From contig CAZGRP010000010.1 of assembly GCA_964527995.1 (NCBI GenBank), positions 26,998 to 90,997 on the forward strand: DNA of 64,000 bases, written 5' to 3'. This stretch comes from CAZGRP01 sp964527995 (GTDB lineage: Bacteria; Zhuqueibacterota; Zhuqueibacteria; Oceanimicrobiales; CAZGRP01). The notes under the pieces were generated by a model. It saw nothing but the letters and a program-made list of their open reading frames with translations. It was not told where the DNA came from and made no database searches. Below are positions 55,075 to 64,000 of this stretch, one piece after another (position 1 is the stretch's first letter; each line of letters begins with the position of its first letter). The translations under genes were made by a program, and so were the position numbers.

Positions 55075-57312
55075 CTACATGGCTCGGGCGAGGTCTGACT
55101 CGCCCGTAAGAGGAGCGGCAGTGGCGTTGCCGGAAACGATGCTGTCTTTCGGAAACCTCATGCGGAAGGTCGAACCAGTGCGCCCATCCGATTCCACCCA
55201 AACTCGGCCGCCATGGCGTTCCATGATTTTCCGGACGATCGACAGGCCCATTCCAAGTCCGTCGCACGACACTTCATGCAGGCGGTACATGGAACGAAAA
55301 ATGGCATCCTGCTTATCGGCTGGAATGCCAACGCCGTTATCGCGGACGAAGAGGTCCGGCGGATCGTACCCGACCTCAATCTTCGGCATCCTGCGTGGAT
55401 GGACGAATTTGACGGCATTGTCGATGAGATTGGCGAACATCTGGCGGATGCCGACCGGGTCGCCAATGATGCCAGGGAGCGGCCGGATCACCATCTCGGC
55501 ACCGCTGTCGTTCAGGGCCGACTGCAGGTTGCGCACCACTTCACCGACGATCTCGTTCAAATCACACTCCGCCGGCGGTCCGCTATGCCGGCTGGCAAGC
55601 GAAAGATTGAGCAGACTCTGAGTGAGAGCGTACATGTAGCGCGTGTTCTCGACGATGCGTTGCAGAAACCGCCTGCCCTCATCGTCCAGTCTGTCTCCGT
55701 ACATCTGCAGAAGCCGGGACGCAAATCCTTCGATCGAGATAAGAGGCGCACGCAGATCGTGCGAGGCGATCGACACGAACTCCTCCAGCTCCTGGTTCTT
55801 GGTTTCCACTTCGTGCGCCCGCTTCTCCGCCTCCTCGAAGTGCCGGGCGTTCTGAACGGCAATGGCAACCTGATGGCTCAAGAGCTGGCCGATCTCGAGA
55901 TCTTCCTGCGTGTACGTTCGCCTGCTGTTATGATAAAAAGCAATGCCGCCAAGCAGCTCCCCACCGGTCTCCAACGGAAAGACGGCCGCCGAACGAACCC
56001 CCTCACGAGCCGCTATCTCCCGAGCCATATCCACTTCGGCCATCTCCGGAATCACGATCGGCCCGGAACGTGCCAGCAGGGCCCGGCCCGGGAGATCGCA
56101 AATCCGCTCGATCACGAAACGAATGTAAGCCGGCGACAGTCCGCGCGCCAAAGCGCATTCCAGTTGGGCCGGACCGGCGCTGCGAAGAAAGATGGCACAG
56201 CGGTCGGCGCGCAAGATTCGCACCGCTTCATCGACGATGGCTTCGAGCGTGCTGGTCAGGCTCTTCTTCGACAAGATGTTCTGCGCGCCCTTCATCAGTG
56301 CCTTGAAGCGGTCCACCTGCGTCAGCAGCGAATGGTAAAGCCTCCAGTTCTCCAGCACCACACCGATCTGTGTGCCCACCGAGCGCAGCGTCTCCTCCTC
56401 GATCTCGGACAACTTCCGCGGCTGCCGCGCTGCCAAATGAACGAAACCTTGCAGATGGGAACGGCAGGCCAGAGGCAGGCAAATGTGAAAGGCAAACTCC
56501 TCCTTTGGGAATGCCCTCCACAGGGTTGAGATCGGTTTCTCGCGGTCGGGAACCTGGAGTATCTCACCGCCTGCATCGACCCGCTCACAGAGTCGTGAGC
56601 GCCCTGGCTCTTCCAAGGGCGAGCACTGGCACAGAGAGTACGGGCCGTCAGGTGGCCATTCGAGCTGGTTTCGCGGCAACGGCTCGGGCAGTCGCAGCAG
56701 CGCACCGCCGTCCAGTTGCAACACCTCCACCAGAGTGGCCAGGGCGCGCCGGAGCTGATTGCGCTGCTCGGCTGGAGAAGCCAGCTCCTGGGTAATGGAG
56801 TTTAAGGCAACCAGGATCTCGTTTTGCCGCGCCAACTCCCTCTCGGCCTGCCGGAGCTGGCTGATATCATGGGCGATGGAGAACAGCGCTAGCAGTCGGC
56901 CAGGCGGATCGTAAATCGGCGTGCTGTTCACGGACAGACGGACGTAGTCATTCGAAACGTGCCGGACGCGCACTTCGACAGGGAGCTGACGGCCGCGCAA
57001 GCCTGCCTCGAAAGCGGCGACAGCCGCGGCCGTGTCTTCAGGGTGGATGAGCGACAGGAAATGCCTACCAACCCAGTCGTCTCGCTTCCGCCCGGTCAGC
57101 TTCTCGCCAGCCCGGTTGATGTAGAGAAACCGGCCCTCGAGGTCAAGGAGGAAAATGATGTCGCTGAAACTCTCCCAAACCTGCCGGACAACCTCGGGCG
57201 AGGCCAGACAGTTTTCGACGACAGACGGCAACGCCACGGCGTCGGTTCTTGCCTCCGAGGCCTCCAGGGCTTCACCATCGCTGGGACTTTGTGCAAAAGC
57301 TGGGGTCGACAT
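55075..57312 (-). CDS. PAS-GAF-GAF sensor histidine kinase
   Basis: 745 aa without any membrane segment, so cytoplasmic. PAS domain about 45-165 (FLDLEGRFLYINRAGEKLTG), a first GAF-like region about 190-330, a second GAF about 355-495, then HisKA with the phospho-acceptor in SIASHDLRAPLISIEGFA (about 525) and HATPase with NLIDNAVKFVHP, DNGVGIPADK and GLGMGLSIVRKI. The closing YRLHEVSCDGLGMG resembles phytochrome-type kinases, though no chromophore Cys was seen. Promoter at 57437-57464. The signal is unknown. Confidence 0.93.
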   Translation of the reverse strand: MSTPAFAQSPSDGEALEASEARTDAVALPSVVENCLASPEVVRQVWESFSDIIFLLDLEGRFLYINRAGEKLTGRKRDDWVGRHFLSLIHPEDTAAAVAAFEAGLRGRQLPVEVRVRHVSNDYVRLSVNSTPIYDPPGRLLALFSIAHDISQLRQAERELARQNEILVALNSITQELASPAEQRNQLRRALATLVEVLQLDGGALLRLPEPLPRNQLEWPPDGPYSLCQCSPLEEPGRSRLCERVDAGGEILQVPDREKPISTLWRAFPKEEFAFHICLPLACRSHLQGFVHLAARQPRKLSEIEEETLRSVGTQIGVVLENWRLYHSLLTQVDRFKALMKGAQNILSKKSLTSTLEAIVDEAVRILRADRCAIFLRSAGPAQLECALARGLSPAYIRFVIERICDLPGRALLARSGPIVIPEMAEVDMAREIAAREGVRSAAVFPLETGGELLGGIAFYHNSRRTYTQEDLEIGQLLSHQVAIAVQNARHFEEAEKRAHEVETKNQELEEFVSIASHDLRAPLISIEGFASRLLQMYGDRLDDEGRRFLQRIVENTRYMYALTQSLLNLSLASRHSGPPAECDLNEIVGEVVRNLQSALNDSGAEMVIRPLPGIIGDPVGIRQMFANLIDNAVKFVHPRRMPKIEVGYDPPDLFVRDNGVGIPADKQDAIFRSMYRLHEVSCDGLGMGLSIVRKIMERHGGRVWVESDGRTGSTFRMRFPKDSIVSGNATAAPLTGESDLARAM

Positions 57313-57846
57313 CCGCCTCGCTCAGCCGGGAGTATCACCCTTGTGCCTGTCGCTTCCCCCAATCACGCGTTCGCGGTTCGCCTCGGCCAGAAATAGACCA
57401 CTGCGCCCCTGTTTACGGTACCGTTTAGGTGCACAAAATATAACGATACTGCGCACTGAATCAAGGTAATTCTAGAATCTTGCAGGAATTTAACAAGCTG
57501 CTGAAAGAATTCCACTTGAGTCATGCCTGACAGGCAAAACTGTGCAGCAGGGGATGAAGAAGTGGGTCCATGCCGAGGAAAGGGCGGGAGGATTGCGGTT
57601 CGTACAGATGACGCAACGGGCGGGGCGGAAATATTCCTGTGGAGTGGTGCGCAGATAACCCCGCTTTGTCGCAGCTTATCGCGACAGCGACTACCTGAGA
57701 TGACTGTGACTCATTTCGGTACTTCGACGGCCCGATACGTTCGCAGCCGCTGGTTTCGCCCGCCTCTGGCTGCGCAGCCTCGCACCCAGGGGGGACCGAA
57801 TGCCCCTACGACTGGAACGTCCAGCTGCTGCGGTCGCCAACCTCCA
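57313..57846. other. intergenic region upstream of the kinase
   Basis: 534 bp between the kinase and the muramidase-like gene. A sigma-70-type promoter (57437-57464) is the only element I can support. No RNA gene or terminator was recognised. Confidence 0.5.
57437..57464 (-). promoter_or_regulatory. sigma-70-type promoter of the histidine kinase gene
   Basis: TTGATT, 16 nt, TATATT, about 120 nt before the kinase ATG. Confidence 0.55.
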
Positions 57847-59127
57847 TTACGGCGTATAGATCAGATACGCGCTGCGCACGCCGCGGTAGGCTTGCAGATC
57901 CGCCGCCCACGACGCTATGATCTCCTCGGCCCGCAGGCCACGCAGCAACGCCTTACGAACCTTATCGGTCCCCATCGCCCGATCGAAGTTGCGGACCCGT
58001 TCGCTGCCGAACACCTTGCGTTCGCCGTAGAGTTTCAGCAGAGACTCCAGCAGGTGCAACTGGACCTGCATCGGGCGATAGGAGCCGTAATCGACGATGT
58101 GGATTTGCACTCCCTGGAGATCCTGGTCTTTGAAATGGAAGTAGTACGGACGGAAAAACGCCGGCCGGAAGATCACGCCTGGAAGATTCCGCTGATTCAG
58201 CTCATCAGCGAACCGGTTCCCGTCGATCCACGGCGCCCCCACGAGTTCGAACGGCAAGGTGTAGCCGACACCCTCCGACACCGTCGCCAGCTCGCCGATC
58301 ACGCCCGTCGTAGCGCAGTAGAATGCCGTCGCCGCATGCGGAATATGTGGCGAGGTCGGCACCCATGGCAGGCCGGTGTCGGCAAAACGCATGCTCCGTT
58401 TCCAACCCCGCATCGGCACCACCTTCAGGTCCGCACCGATTCCGAAACGATCGTTGAAAAGGCGTGCCAGCTCGCCAACGGTCAGGCCGTAGATGTAGGG
58501 GATTTCATACCGCCCGATTCCCGACTTAAACGCCGGCTCGAGCACCGGCCCCTCGATCAGATCGCCGCCGAGGGGATTCGGGCGATCGAGAACAATGAAG
58601 GGAATGCCCTTGTCCCGGGCAGCCTCCATGCCATACGCCATGGTGTAGATGTACGTGTAGGCCCGTGAGCCGATGTCCTGGATGTCGTAGACCAGGACGT
58701 CCACGTCCCTGAGCATCTCAGGCGTCGGCTTGTAAGTCTTGCCGTAGAGGCTGTAGACCGGGAGGCCGGTGCGCTCGTCCACGTACGACTCAATTTTCAC
58801 ACCCGCAGGGACCTGCCCGCGCACCCCATGTTCAGGACCGAAGAGCGCTACCAGCCGTACCTCAGGTGCCTGTGACAGAACGTCGACCGTGGCTCTCAAG
58901 TCGGAGGTCACTCCGGTCGGGTTGGTGATCAGGCCGACCCGCTTGCCCCTCAACAAGTCGAGCCGCTCTTCGAGCAACACCTCCACACCCGGCCTCACCT
59001 TCGGGCGAGAGGCCGGCGCCAGGCCTCCGCCGGCCGCGGCGACTTCGAGAAGAGCCACCGGAATCAACAAAACCAGAAGCGCAGCCATCCCCTGCCAACT
59101 TCGAACGACCCGTCTGCAGTTATGCAC
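57847..59127 (-). CDS. NamZ-like exo-beta-N-acetylmuramidase (DUF1343)
   Basis: 426 aa with a signal peptide (hydrophobic 14-32). GLITNPTGVT, LFGPEHGVRG, the DIQDIGSRAYTYIYTM segment and LDRPNPLGGDLIEGP are the conserved blocks of the DUF1343 family, of which Bacillus NamZ removes N-acetylmuramic acid from the ends of peptidoglycan. Start is GTG 59127. It sits at the end of a cluster with a GNAT enzyme, a sugar ABC importer and a sodium symporter, in line with uptake and reuse of cell-wall sugars. Confidence 0.9.
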   Translation of the reverse strand: MHNCRRVVRSWQGMAALLVLLIPVALLEVAAAGGGLAPASRPKVRPGVEVLLEERLDLLRGKRVGLITNPTGVTSDLRATVDVLSQAPEVRLVALFGPEHGVRGQVPAGVKIESYVDERTGLPVYSLYGKTYKPTPEMLRDVDVLVYDIQDIGSRAYTYIYTMAYGMEAARDKGIPFIVLDRPNPLGGDLIEGPVLEPAFKSGIGRYEIPYIYGLTVGELARLFNDRFGIGADLKVVPMRGWKRSMRFADTGLPWVPTSPHIPHAATAFYCATTGVIGELATVSEGVGYTLPFELVGAPWIDGNRFADELNQRNLPGVIFRPAFFRPYYFHFKDQDLQGVQIHIVDYGSYRPMQVQLHLLESLLKLYGERKVFGSERVRNFDRAMGTDKVRKALLRGLRAEEIIASWAADLQAYRGVRSAYLIYTP

Positions 59128-59167
59128 TGAACTTTGTCCCTCGAGTTTTGTGAGCGTTTCCGTTTGT

Positions 59168-60073
59168 TCATTTTGGAGTCAGGGGTTTTTCGTAGCGCCA
59201 GAACAGCCGCGAGATTTGGGCGCCAGCGTAATGAGCGTAGAAAGCGATCGGACCCACCCAGGCGATGGTTGCGGTGTGGTGACCGGCTTCCTTCAGATCG
59301 CGCAGGCAGCGCAGCAACAAGACGCCACCGATGCCCTTGCCGCGCAGGGCCGGGTCGGTGCCCATGGGCCCGAACCAGCCGGTGCCGATATTGTTGGCGT
59401 CGTAGGCAGCGAAGCCGACAACGCGTCCCCCCTTCGTAGCCAGATGCAGGGTGATCGGCTCGTGACTGAGCGTAATCCCGACTTCGGCAGCCCAGGCGGG
59501 AAAATGCGCTTCCAGGAATTCGGCCAGAGTTGCCTCGTCACCGTGGCGCGCCCGCCGAACCACAAAACCCTGCCCAGAAAGAAACTCCTCCTCTCTCCGG
59601 GTGTCGAAGTCCCGCGCCGCCAGATCGACCTCCATGTTGACCGTCTCGGCGAAGCGGTTGTAGCCGCGCCGCTCCAGCATGACCACAGCCTCGGTGTAGC
59701 GGGGATCGAGACCGGGCTGCAGATAGTTCGGGCTGCTCTCCAGGATGCGCACCGACGTGGCGCCCTCGACTCGCATCTTCTCTTCCACCTCTTCCAGCAG
59801 TCGGCTGCCGATGCCGCGCCGGCGGAAGGCCCGATCCACTGCCAGCATTTTGATGAAGCCGATGCGCTCCTGACGGTTGCGCACCACCGCCTGCACGAAG
59901 CCGAGAAGCCGACTCTCGCTTTCCGCCACCAGCGTTTTCTCTGGATCATAATCGGGGTCGGCAAAGACTTTTTCGAACAGGAGTTCCAGAGTGAGCGGAT
60001 CGTGACGGACATTCAGATTCCAGAACCCCAGCAGGCGTTCGACCTCGGCCTCCCGCAAGCAGCGAATCTTCAT
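59168..60073 (-). CDS. tandem GNAT-family N-acetyltransferase
   Basis: About 301 aa from ATG 60073, preceded by TGGAGG. Two acetyltransferase domains are visible: residues 1-150 with the acetyl-CoA loop VDRAFRRRGIGSRL, and 155-300 with TDPALRGKGIGGVLLL. Double-GNAT proteins often modify amino sugars or small metabolites, but the substrate cannot be read. Its place between the muramidase and the ABC permease genes suggests a role in amino-sugar use. Confidence 0.87.
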   Translation of the reverse strand: MKIRCLREAEVERLLGFWNLNVRHDPLTLELLFEKVFADPDYDPEKTLVAESESRLLGFVQAVVRNRQERIGFIKMLAVDRAFRRRGIGSRLLEEVEEKMRVEGATSVRILESSPNYLQPGLDPRYTEAVVMLERRGYNRFAETVNMEVDLAARDFDTRREEEFLSGQGFVVRRARHGDEATLAEFLEAHFPAWAAEVGITLSHEPITLHLATKGGRVVGFAAYDANNIGTGWFGPMGTDPALRGKGIGGVLLLRCLRDLKEAGHHTATIAWVGPIAFYAHYAGAQISRLFWRYEKPLTPK

Positions 60074-60109
60074 GTTGCCTCCATACATGAATCAACCTGC
60101 ATCGCCGCA

Positions 60110-60937
60110 TCACCCCTTCACCGCGCCGGCAGTCAACCCGGCGATGATTTGTCGCTGAAAGACCAGGAAGAGACCTATCATCGGTAAAGCCATGGTCGCC
60201 GAACCTGCCATCAGGTGCGGCCAATCAATCGAATATTGGCCCTGATAGAAAGCCAGGCCCACAGGCAGCGTGCGCACGGCTGGTTCATTGGTGAAGAGAA
60301 AAGGAAAAAGAAAGGAATTCCAATTGACCATGAAGATATAGATCACCAGCACGACCAGCGCCGGCCTGGCAAGTGGTGCGACCACGTACCAGAGCACCTG
60401 TAGCTCGCTGGCGCCGTCGATACGGGCGGCCTGCTCGGTTTCGACGGGTAGTGTCTGAATGTACTGTTTCATCAAGAAGATCCCAAAAGGGCTGACGAGC
60501 CATGGCACGATCAGGGCCCAATATGTGTTGAACCACCCCAGCCTGACGATCAGCACGTAGAGCGGCACCATGATGATCTGGGCCGGCAACATCATCGTCC
60601 CCAGTGCCAGCGCAAAGGCAGTCCGCTTCAACGGGAAGGAGCGCCGCGCGAAGGCATACCCTGCCAGTGTGCAAAAGATCACGTTTCCTGCGGTCACCGC
60701 GGTTGCCACTCCAAAGCTGTTCAGCAAGTATCGCCCGAACAGCCCGGAACGCCACATGTCGAGATAGTTGTCAAACGTGAACCGCTGCGGCCACAGATCC
60801 GCCAGGCCGCTGGCAAGAGAGGAGCCGCTCCTGAGCGAGATGGCCAGCATCCACGCCAGAGGGAACAGGTTCACCAGCAGCAGCAAAGTCAAAGCGATTT
60901 GCGTCGCCGAGTCCTTCCAGCTTACGCGCCATCTCAT
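60110..60937 (-). CDS. carbohydrate ABC transporter permease, MalG type
   Basis: 275 aa with six hydrophobic segments. The cytoplasmic loop that contacts the ATPase reads EQAARIDGASELQVLWYVVAPLARPALVVL, the EAA motif of CUT1 permeases. ATG 60937 overlaps the stop of the partner permease as ATGA. It forms an inner-membrane channel with 60934-61839. No ATPase gene is adjacent. Confidence 0.93.
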   Translation of the reverse strand: MRWRVSWKDSATQIALTLLLLVNLFPLAWMLAISLRSGSSLASGLADLWPQRFTFDNYLDMWRSGLFGRYLLNSFGVATAVTAGNVIFCTLAGYAFARRSFPLKRTAFALALGTMMLPAQIIMVPLYVLIVRLGWFNTYWALIVPWLVSPFGIFLMKQYIQTLPVETEQAARIDGASELQVLWYVVAPLARPALVVLVIYIFMVNWNSFLFPFLFTNEPAVRTLPVGLAFYQGQYSIDWPHLMAGSATMALPMIGLFLVFQRQIIAGLTAGAVKG

Positions 60938-61839
60938 GCCTCGACGCCCTCCTCCGAACGCATGACCCGCATCTGTAGCAGCGACAGGAGCATGATCGCC
61001 ACAAACAGGACGTAAGCCATGGCCGAAGCGTACCCCATGCGGAATTCACGCAACCCGGTCTCGTAAAGGTCATAGACCACGGTCATGGTGGCGTTCAGCG
61101 GTCCACCCTTGGTCATGATGAAGATTTCCACGAACACCTGCAGCGTCTTGATCGTGTTCACCACCAGCACGAAAAGGAACATCGGCCGCAGCAACGGCAG
61201 GATCACATGCCGCAGCCGCTGCCACCATGATGCACCCTCCAGGCGAGCGTACTCGAAATAGGGTGCCGGGATCGCTTGCAGCCCTGCCAGAAAAAACACC
61301 ATGTAGTAGCCGCTGAAGACCCAGGTGTCCATCAGCATGATGGCCGGCAGAGCCGTACGCGTGCTCAACAGGAAGCCGTTCTCCGGCACCGGGACGCCAG
61401 CAGCCTTGGCCAGCAGATAGAGGTACCCGCTCCTGGAATAGAGAAGCTGAAAGAGCAGTGCAATCACCACCATCGACGTGATCGATGGCAGGAAAAAGCC
61501 CGCCCGGTAAAGGCCGCGCCAGCGAATCTTGCCGTTCACCAGCAGCGCCAGGCCAAGACCGATCACCGTGGTGGCCGGAATCGTGCCGGTGGCGAAAACC
61601 AGGGTGTTCCGAGCCGAGACGGCAAAGTCGTGATCGTGCAGGAGAGCCAGATAGTTGCTCAAGCCGACCCATTGTGGGCTACCAAAGCCAGAGAAGCGGG
61701 TAAAGCTCAGGTAGAGGGAATAGAAGAAAGGGTAGGCCCAGAACAGAGCGAACGACAGCAGCCATGGCAACAGCAACATGAAAGTCGTTCGCGCCCCCTT
61801 TCCCCGTTGCCAGCGTTGCACCCGCTGCAGATGAGCCAC
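60934..61839 (-). CDS. carbohydrate ABC transporter permease, MalF type
   Basis: About 301 aa from GTG 61839, with GAGGGGAC upstream and 8 nt after the binding-protein stop; a longer reading into the binding-protein gene is unlikely. Several membrane segments start at FMLLLPWLLSFALFWAYPF, and the EAA-type loop is EYARLEGASWWQRLRHVILPLLRP. It pairs with the MalG-type permease. Confidence 0.92.
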   Translation of the reverse strand: MAHLQRVQRWQRGKGARTTFMLLLPWLLSFALFWAYPFFYSLYLSFTRFSGFGSPQWVGLSNYLALLHDHDFAVSARNTLVFATGTIPATTVIGLGLALLVNGKIRWRGLYRAGFFLPSITSMVVIALLFQLLYSRSGYLYLLAKAAGVPVPENGFLLSTRTALPAIMLMDTWVFSGYYMVFFLAGLQAIPAPYFEYARLEGASWWQRLRHVILPLLRPMFLFVLVVNTIKTLQVFVEIFIMTKGGPLNATMTVVYDLYETGLREFRMGYASAMAYVLFVAIMLLSLLQMRVMRSEEGVEA

Positions 61840-61847
61840 AGGTCCCC

Positions 61848-63125
61848 TCAGGGTTCCAGTAGCCGATTGATCTTTTCCGTTGCCTCGCGGAGCGCTTCTC
61901 GCGCCGATGCTTTTCCGTACATTGCCTTCTCCACCGCCCGCTCGATAGCTTCCTCCATGAACACCCATTTCGGATGCATGGGCGGCATCACCGACGTCAG
62001 CAGTTGCTCGTTAAAGACGCGCAGGCGCGGGTCATTGGCGAAATAGGGATCATTGAAAGCGGATCGTGCCGCCGGAGAGGCGCCCTTGTGGGCCTTGGTC
62101 AACTCCAGGGCATGCTCGGGCGAGATCAGGAAGCGAATCAACCGCAGGGCCGCCGCTCGCTGCGTGCTCCGTTTGCTGATGACCAGGTACTCGCCGCCGG
62201 CAAAGGAGCGGCTCGCACCCCGATCCGGCGAGGGCTTCGGCACCAGCGAAACGCCGTAGTCCAGATCCGGTGCTTCTTTGTCGATCAGGTTGATCAGCCA
62301 GCCACCGCTCTCCCAGAAACCAATCTTACCCGCCATGAAGGCACGGTCCAGCATCTTTTGCGTTTCGATTCTGCCATACTTGGTCAGCTTCAGGTAGAAC
62401 TCGAGTGCCTGCACAGCCTGCGGCGAGTCGAGCAGGCAGCGGCTCCAGTCATCGCTGAGGATCTTTCCGTCGTTGCTCCACAAAAACGGCAGGAACTTCT
62501 TGTAGAGCCTGTGGCGCTCGCCCGAATTGGCCCCGAATCCGTAGATCTCTTCGCCGACCGCGTCGACAGCTTTCACCGCCGCCAGAAGTTCGTCCCAGGT
62601 GGCCGGCGGGTGTTCCGGATCCAGGCCGGCCCGGCGCATCAACGTCTTGTTGTAGAACACGGCGCGCGAATCGAGTGTCCACGGAAAGCCGTACACCTTG
62701 CCGTGATAGAGAACCGGGTCCCAGAGCAGATAACCGTCGCGGAGCGCCGCCGCCTCCTGGGTTACCTCCGCGAGTACGCCTTGCGAGGAAAATTCCGGCA
62801 CCCAGTCGGATCCGAGTTCGAGCACATCCGGCTCGGTCCCCGAACTGAAGCCGACGACGATCTTCTCGTGGCCGTTGTTCCAGGTCAGCTCGGTCATGCG
62901 AACGTCGATGTCGGGGTTCTCTTTCTCAAACTGATCGAGCAGCCGCGCCATCACCGGCCGGGTTTCCGCATCCGTCCAGAATTGCCAGAACTGCACCACA
63001 CTCTTTCCGCTGCTGCGCTGCGGACCGCAGCCCGTAGCAAGCGCCAGAGCCAACAACACAATCCCCCCAGACCACAGACCGACTGTTTTCGACAGAACTG
63101 CCAAGACGCCGCGGCGCATTGTCAT
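61848..63125 (-). CDS. sugar ABC transporter substrate-binding lipoprotein
   Basis: 425 aa from ATG 63125, which overlaps the symporter stop as ATGA and follows GGGAGGG. Lipobox LATGC near residue 32. FWQFWTDAETRP, a FEKENPDIDV segment and SSGTEPDVLELGSDW are typical of family 1 extracellular sugar-binding proteins. It delivers substrate to the following two permeases; context suggests a cell-wall-derived amino sugar or oligosaccharide, which is inference. Confidence 0.92.
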   Translation of the reverse strand: MTMRRGVLAVLSKTVGLWSGGIVLLALALATGCGPQRSSGKSVVQFWQFWTDAETRPVMARLLDQFEKENPDIDVRMTELTWNNGHEKIVVGFSSGTEPDVLELGSDWVPEFSSQGVLAEVTQEAAALRDGYLLWDPVLYHGKVYGFPWTLDSRAVFYNKTLMRRAGLDPEHPPATWDELLAAVKAVDAVGEEIYGFGANSGERHRLYKKFLPFLWSNDGKILSDDWSRCLLDSPQAVQALEFYLKLTKYGRIETQKMLDRAFMAGKIGFWESGGWLINLIDKEAPDLDYGVSLVPKPSPDRGASRSFAGGEYLVISKRSTQRAAALRLIRFLISPEHALELTKAHKGASPAARSAFNDPYFANDPRLRVFNEQLLTSVMPPMHPKWVFMEEAIERAVEKAMYGKASAREALREATEKINRLLEP

Positions 63126-64000
63126 CCCTCCCCCACTTCCACCGCGCTCGCAGGCGCCGCCAGAAGATCCGCGGTCTCCCACGCCTCCGCCGACATCAGA
63201 CGCAGAATCACACCGACACAGAACGCCGCGACCGCAAACAGAGCCAGGCCGAGAACCGTCTGGCCGAGAACGAGTTTGCCGATGCCGATCAAGGTCGTGT
63301 ATACGCCAATAGTGCCGAACACCGCCCCGACTATGTTTTTGCGGGTGAACAGCTCCGCAGACCTTTCCACTTCACCGAACTGGGCCGCGATACGGCGCCA
63401 GCCGATGCCGCCGGGCTGTACTCGCCGGTAAAATTCCAGAAGCGACTCATTGTCTGTCGGCCGGGTCAGCAAAGTGACCGTGAGCCAAAGCGCCACCGAG
63501 ATTGGCACCGTGTAGATGATGGTCCAGGGAAATCGTTTTGCCGGCAGCGGCAGCCACAGGACGACGGCCGCAGAGACGACAAAGGCCAGGATGGCCACGG
63601 AGACAGCGCCACGCTGCTCCTCCCAGACAGCTGGTCTGCGGCCGACGGCAGTGAGCAGGATCAAGGCAAACACTCCAATCAACGCCAGAAGGGCAAACGT
63701 CATCGCGATACCCTGCGTCGACAGCAGGATCGCCATCGTCGTCAGAATGGCGGCGATGGCTGTGATCTCCGACCAGGCATTGACCCGCCACCAGTACCAG
63801 CGGGCGATGTAGACGATGCCGATGCCGGCGTTGATCGACGACAGCAACAGCCAGGCCCCGAAGATATCGTCCATAAAGAAGGTCACGCCGCCGCCGATGA
63901 GGGCGATGAGGACGGTGGATGCGATCGACACAGCGACGTAGTGGCGGCGGCTGCCGTCCGCCTTGATAAAAGGCCGATAGAAGTCGTTGACCAGGTACGA
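63122..64000 (-). CDS. sodium:solute symporter (SSS family), C-terminal part
   Basis: Partial: the reading frame runs off the window edge, so the N-terminal half is missing. The visible part has about seven membrane segments, and LVNDFYRPFIKADG just inside the edge together with YWWRVNAWSEI is typical of the SSS family. Its stop overlaps the binding-protein start as ATGA, so symporter and ABC importer are co-translated. Members of this family near NamZ-type genes are thought to import sugars or sialic-acid-like compounds; the substrate is unknown. Confidence 0.88.
   Translation of the reverse strand, partial: SYLVNDFYRPFIKADGSRRHYVAVSIASTVLIALIGGGVTFFMDDIFGAWLLLSSINAGIGIVYIARWYWWRVNAWSEITAIAAILTTMAILLSTQGIAMTFALLALIGVFALILLTAVGRRPAVWEEQRGAVSVAILAFVVSAAVVLWLPLPAKRFPWTIIYTVPISVALWLTVTLLTRPTDNESLLEFYRRVQPGGIGWRRIAAQFGEVERSAELFTRKNIVGAVFGTIGVYTTLIGIGKLVLGQTVLGLALFAVAAFCVGVILRLMSAEAWETADLLAAPASAVEVGEG

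Overview
The window looks like part of a metagenome-assembled genome from a Gram-negative bacterium of the FCB superphylum, most like KSB1, Calditrichota or a relative. Evidence: five outer-membrane receptors with carboxypeptidase-regulatory N-domains, two PorV/PorQ-like proteins, secreted proteins with type IX secretion (T9SS)-style C-terminal sorting domains, three GWxTD-type proteins, and one 100-N scaffold gap. The phylum is an inference from family content. Almost every gene is on the minus strand.

Layout in + coordinates: (1) 46-6402, housekeeping block read rho, rpmE, DUF1385, prfA, prmC, phosphohexomutase. (2) 6744-9269, an orphan MsmX-type ABC ATPase and folC. (3) 9591-12080, a lone plus-strand receptor. 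(4) 12180-27640, envelope operon A: receptor, large sorted secreted protein (broken by the gap), PorV-like, GWxTD, FG-GAP propeller, second receptor, N-terminal GWxTD variant. (5) 28223-43110, envelope operon B, a diverged copy: receptor, secreted protein, PorV-like, PIG-L-like lipoprotein, GWxTD, second receptor, small lipoprotein. (6) 43915-45276, an AtoC/NtrC-type sigma-54 activator. (7) 45336-54253, PGDH, class V aminotransferase, engB, lon, clpX, clpP, tig and tRNA-Leu. (8) 54439-57312, a cytoplasmic histidine kinase and a single-domain response regulator. (9) 57847-64000, a NamZ-like muramidase, GNAT, sugar ABC transporter genes and a partial Na+/solute symporter.

The most interesting feature is a possible sigma-54 regulon covering the duplicated envelope operons. 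Each of the three receptor-led units has a TGGCA-N6-TTG element with the -24/-12 spacing of sigma-54 promoters (the lone receptor has a -12 mismatch). Upstream of operons A and B are 16-bp palindromes of the form GTGCAA-N4-TTGCAC, and the activator gene lies directly upstream of operon B. Both operons also carry a strong RNA hairpin between receptor and secreted-protein genes and a rho-independent terminator just after the PorV-like gene. This suggests a regulated three-gene core (receptor, sorted cargo, PorV-like factor) followed by a separately expressed accessory set.

Other promoters read here follow a TTGACT / TATATT style (tRNA-Leu, PIG-L unit, kinase, GWxTD gene at 13853). All functional statements rest on motif reading; no database search was run.
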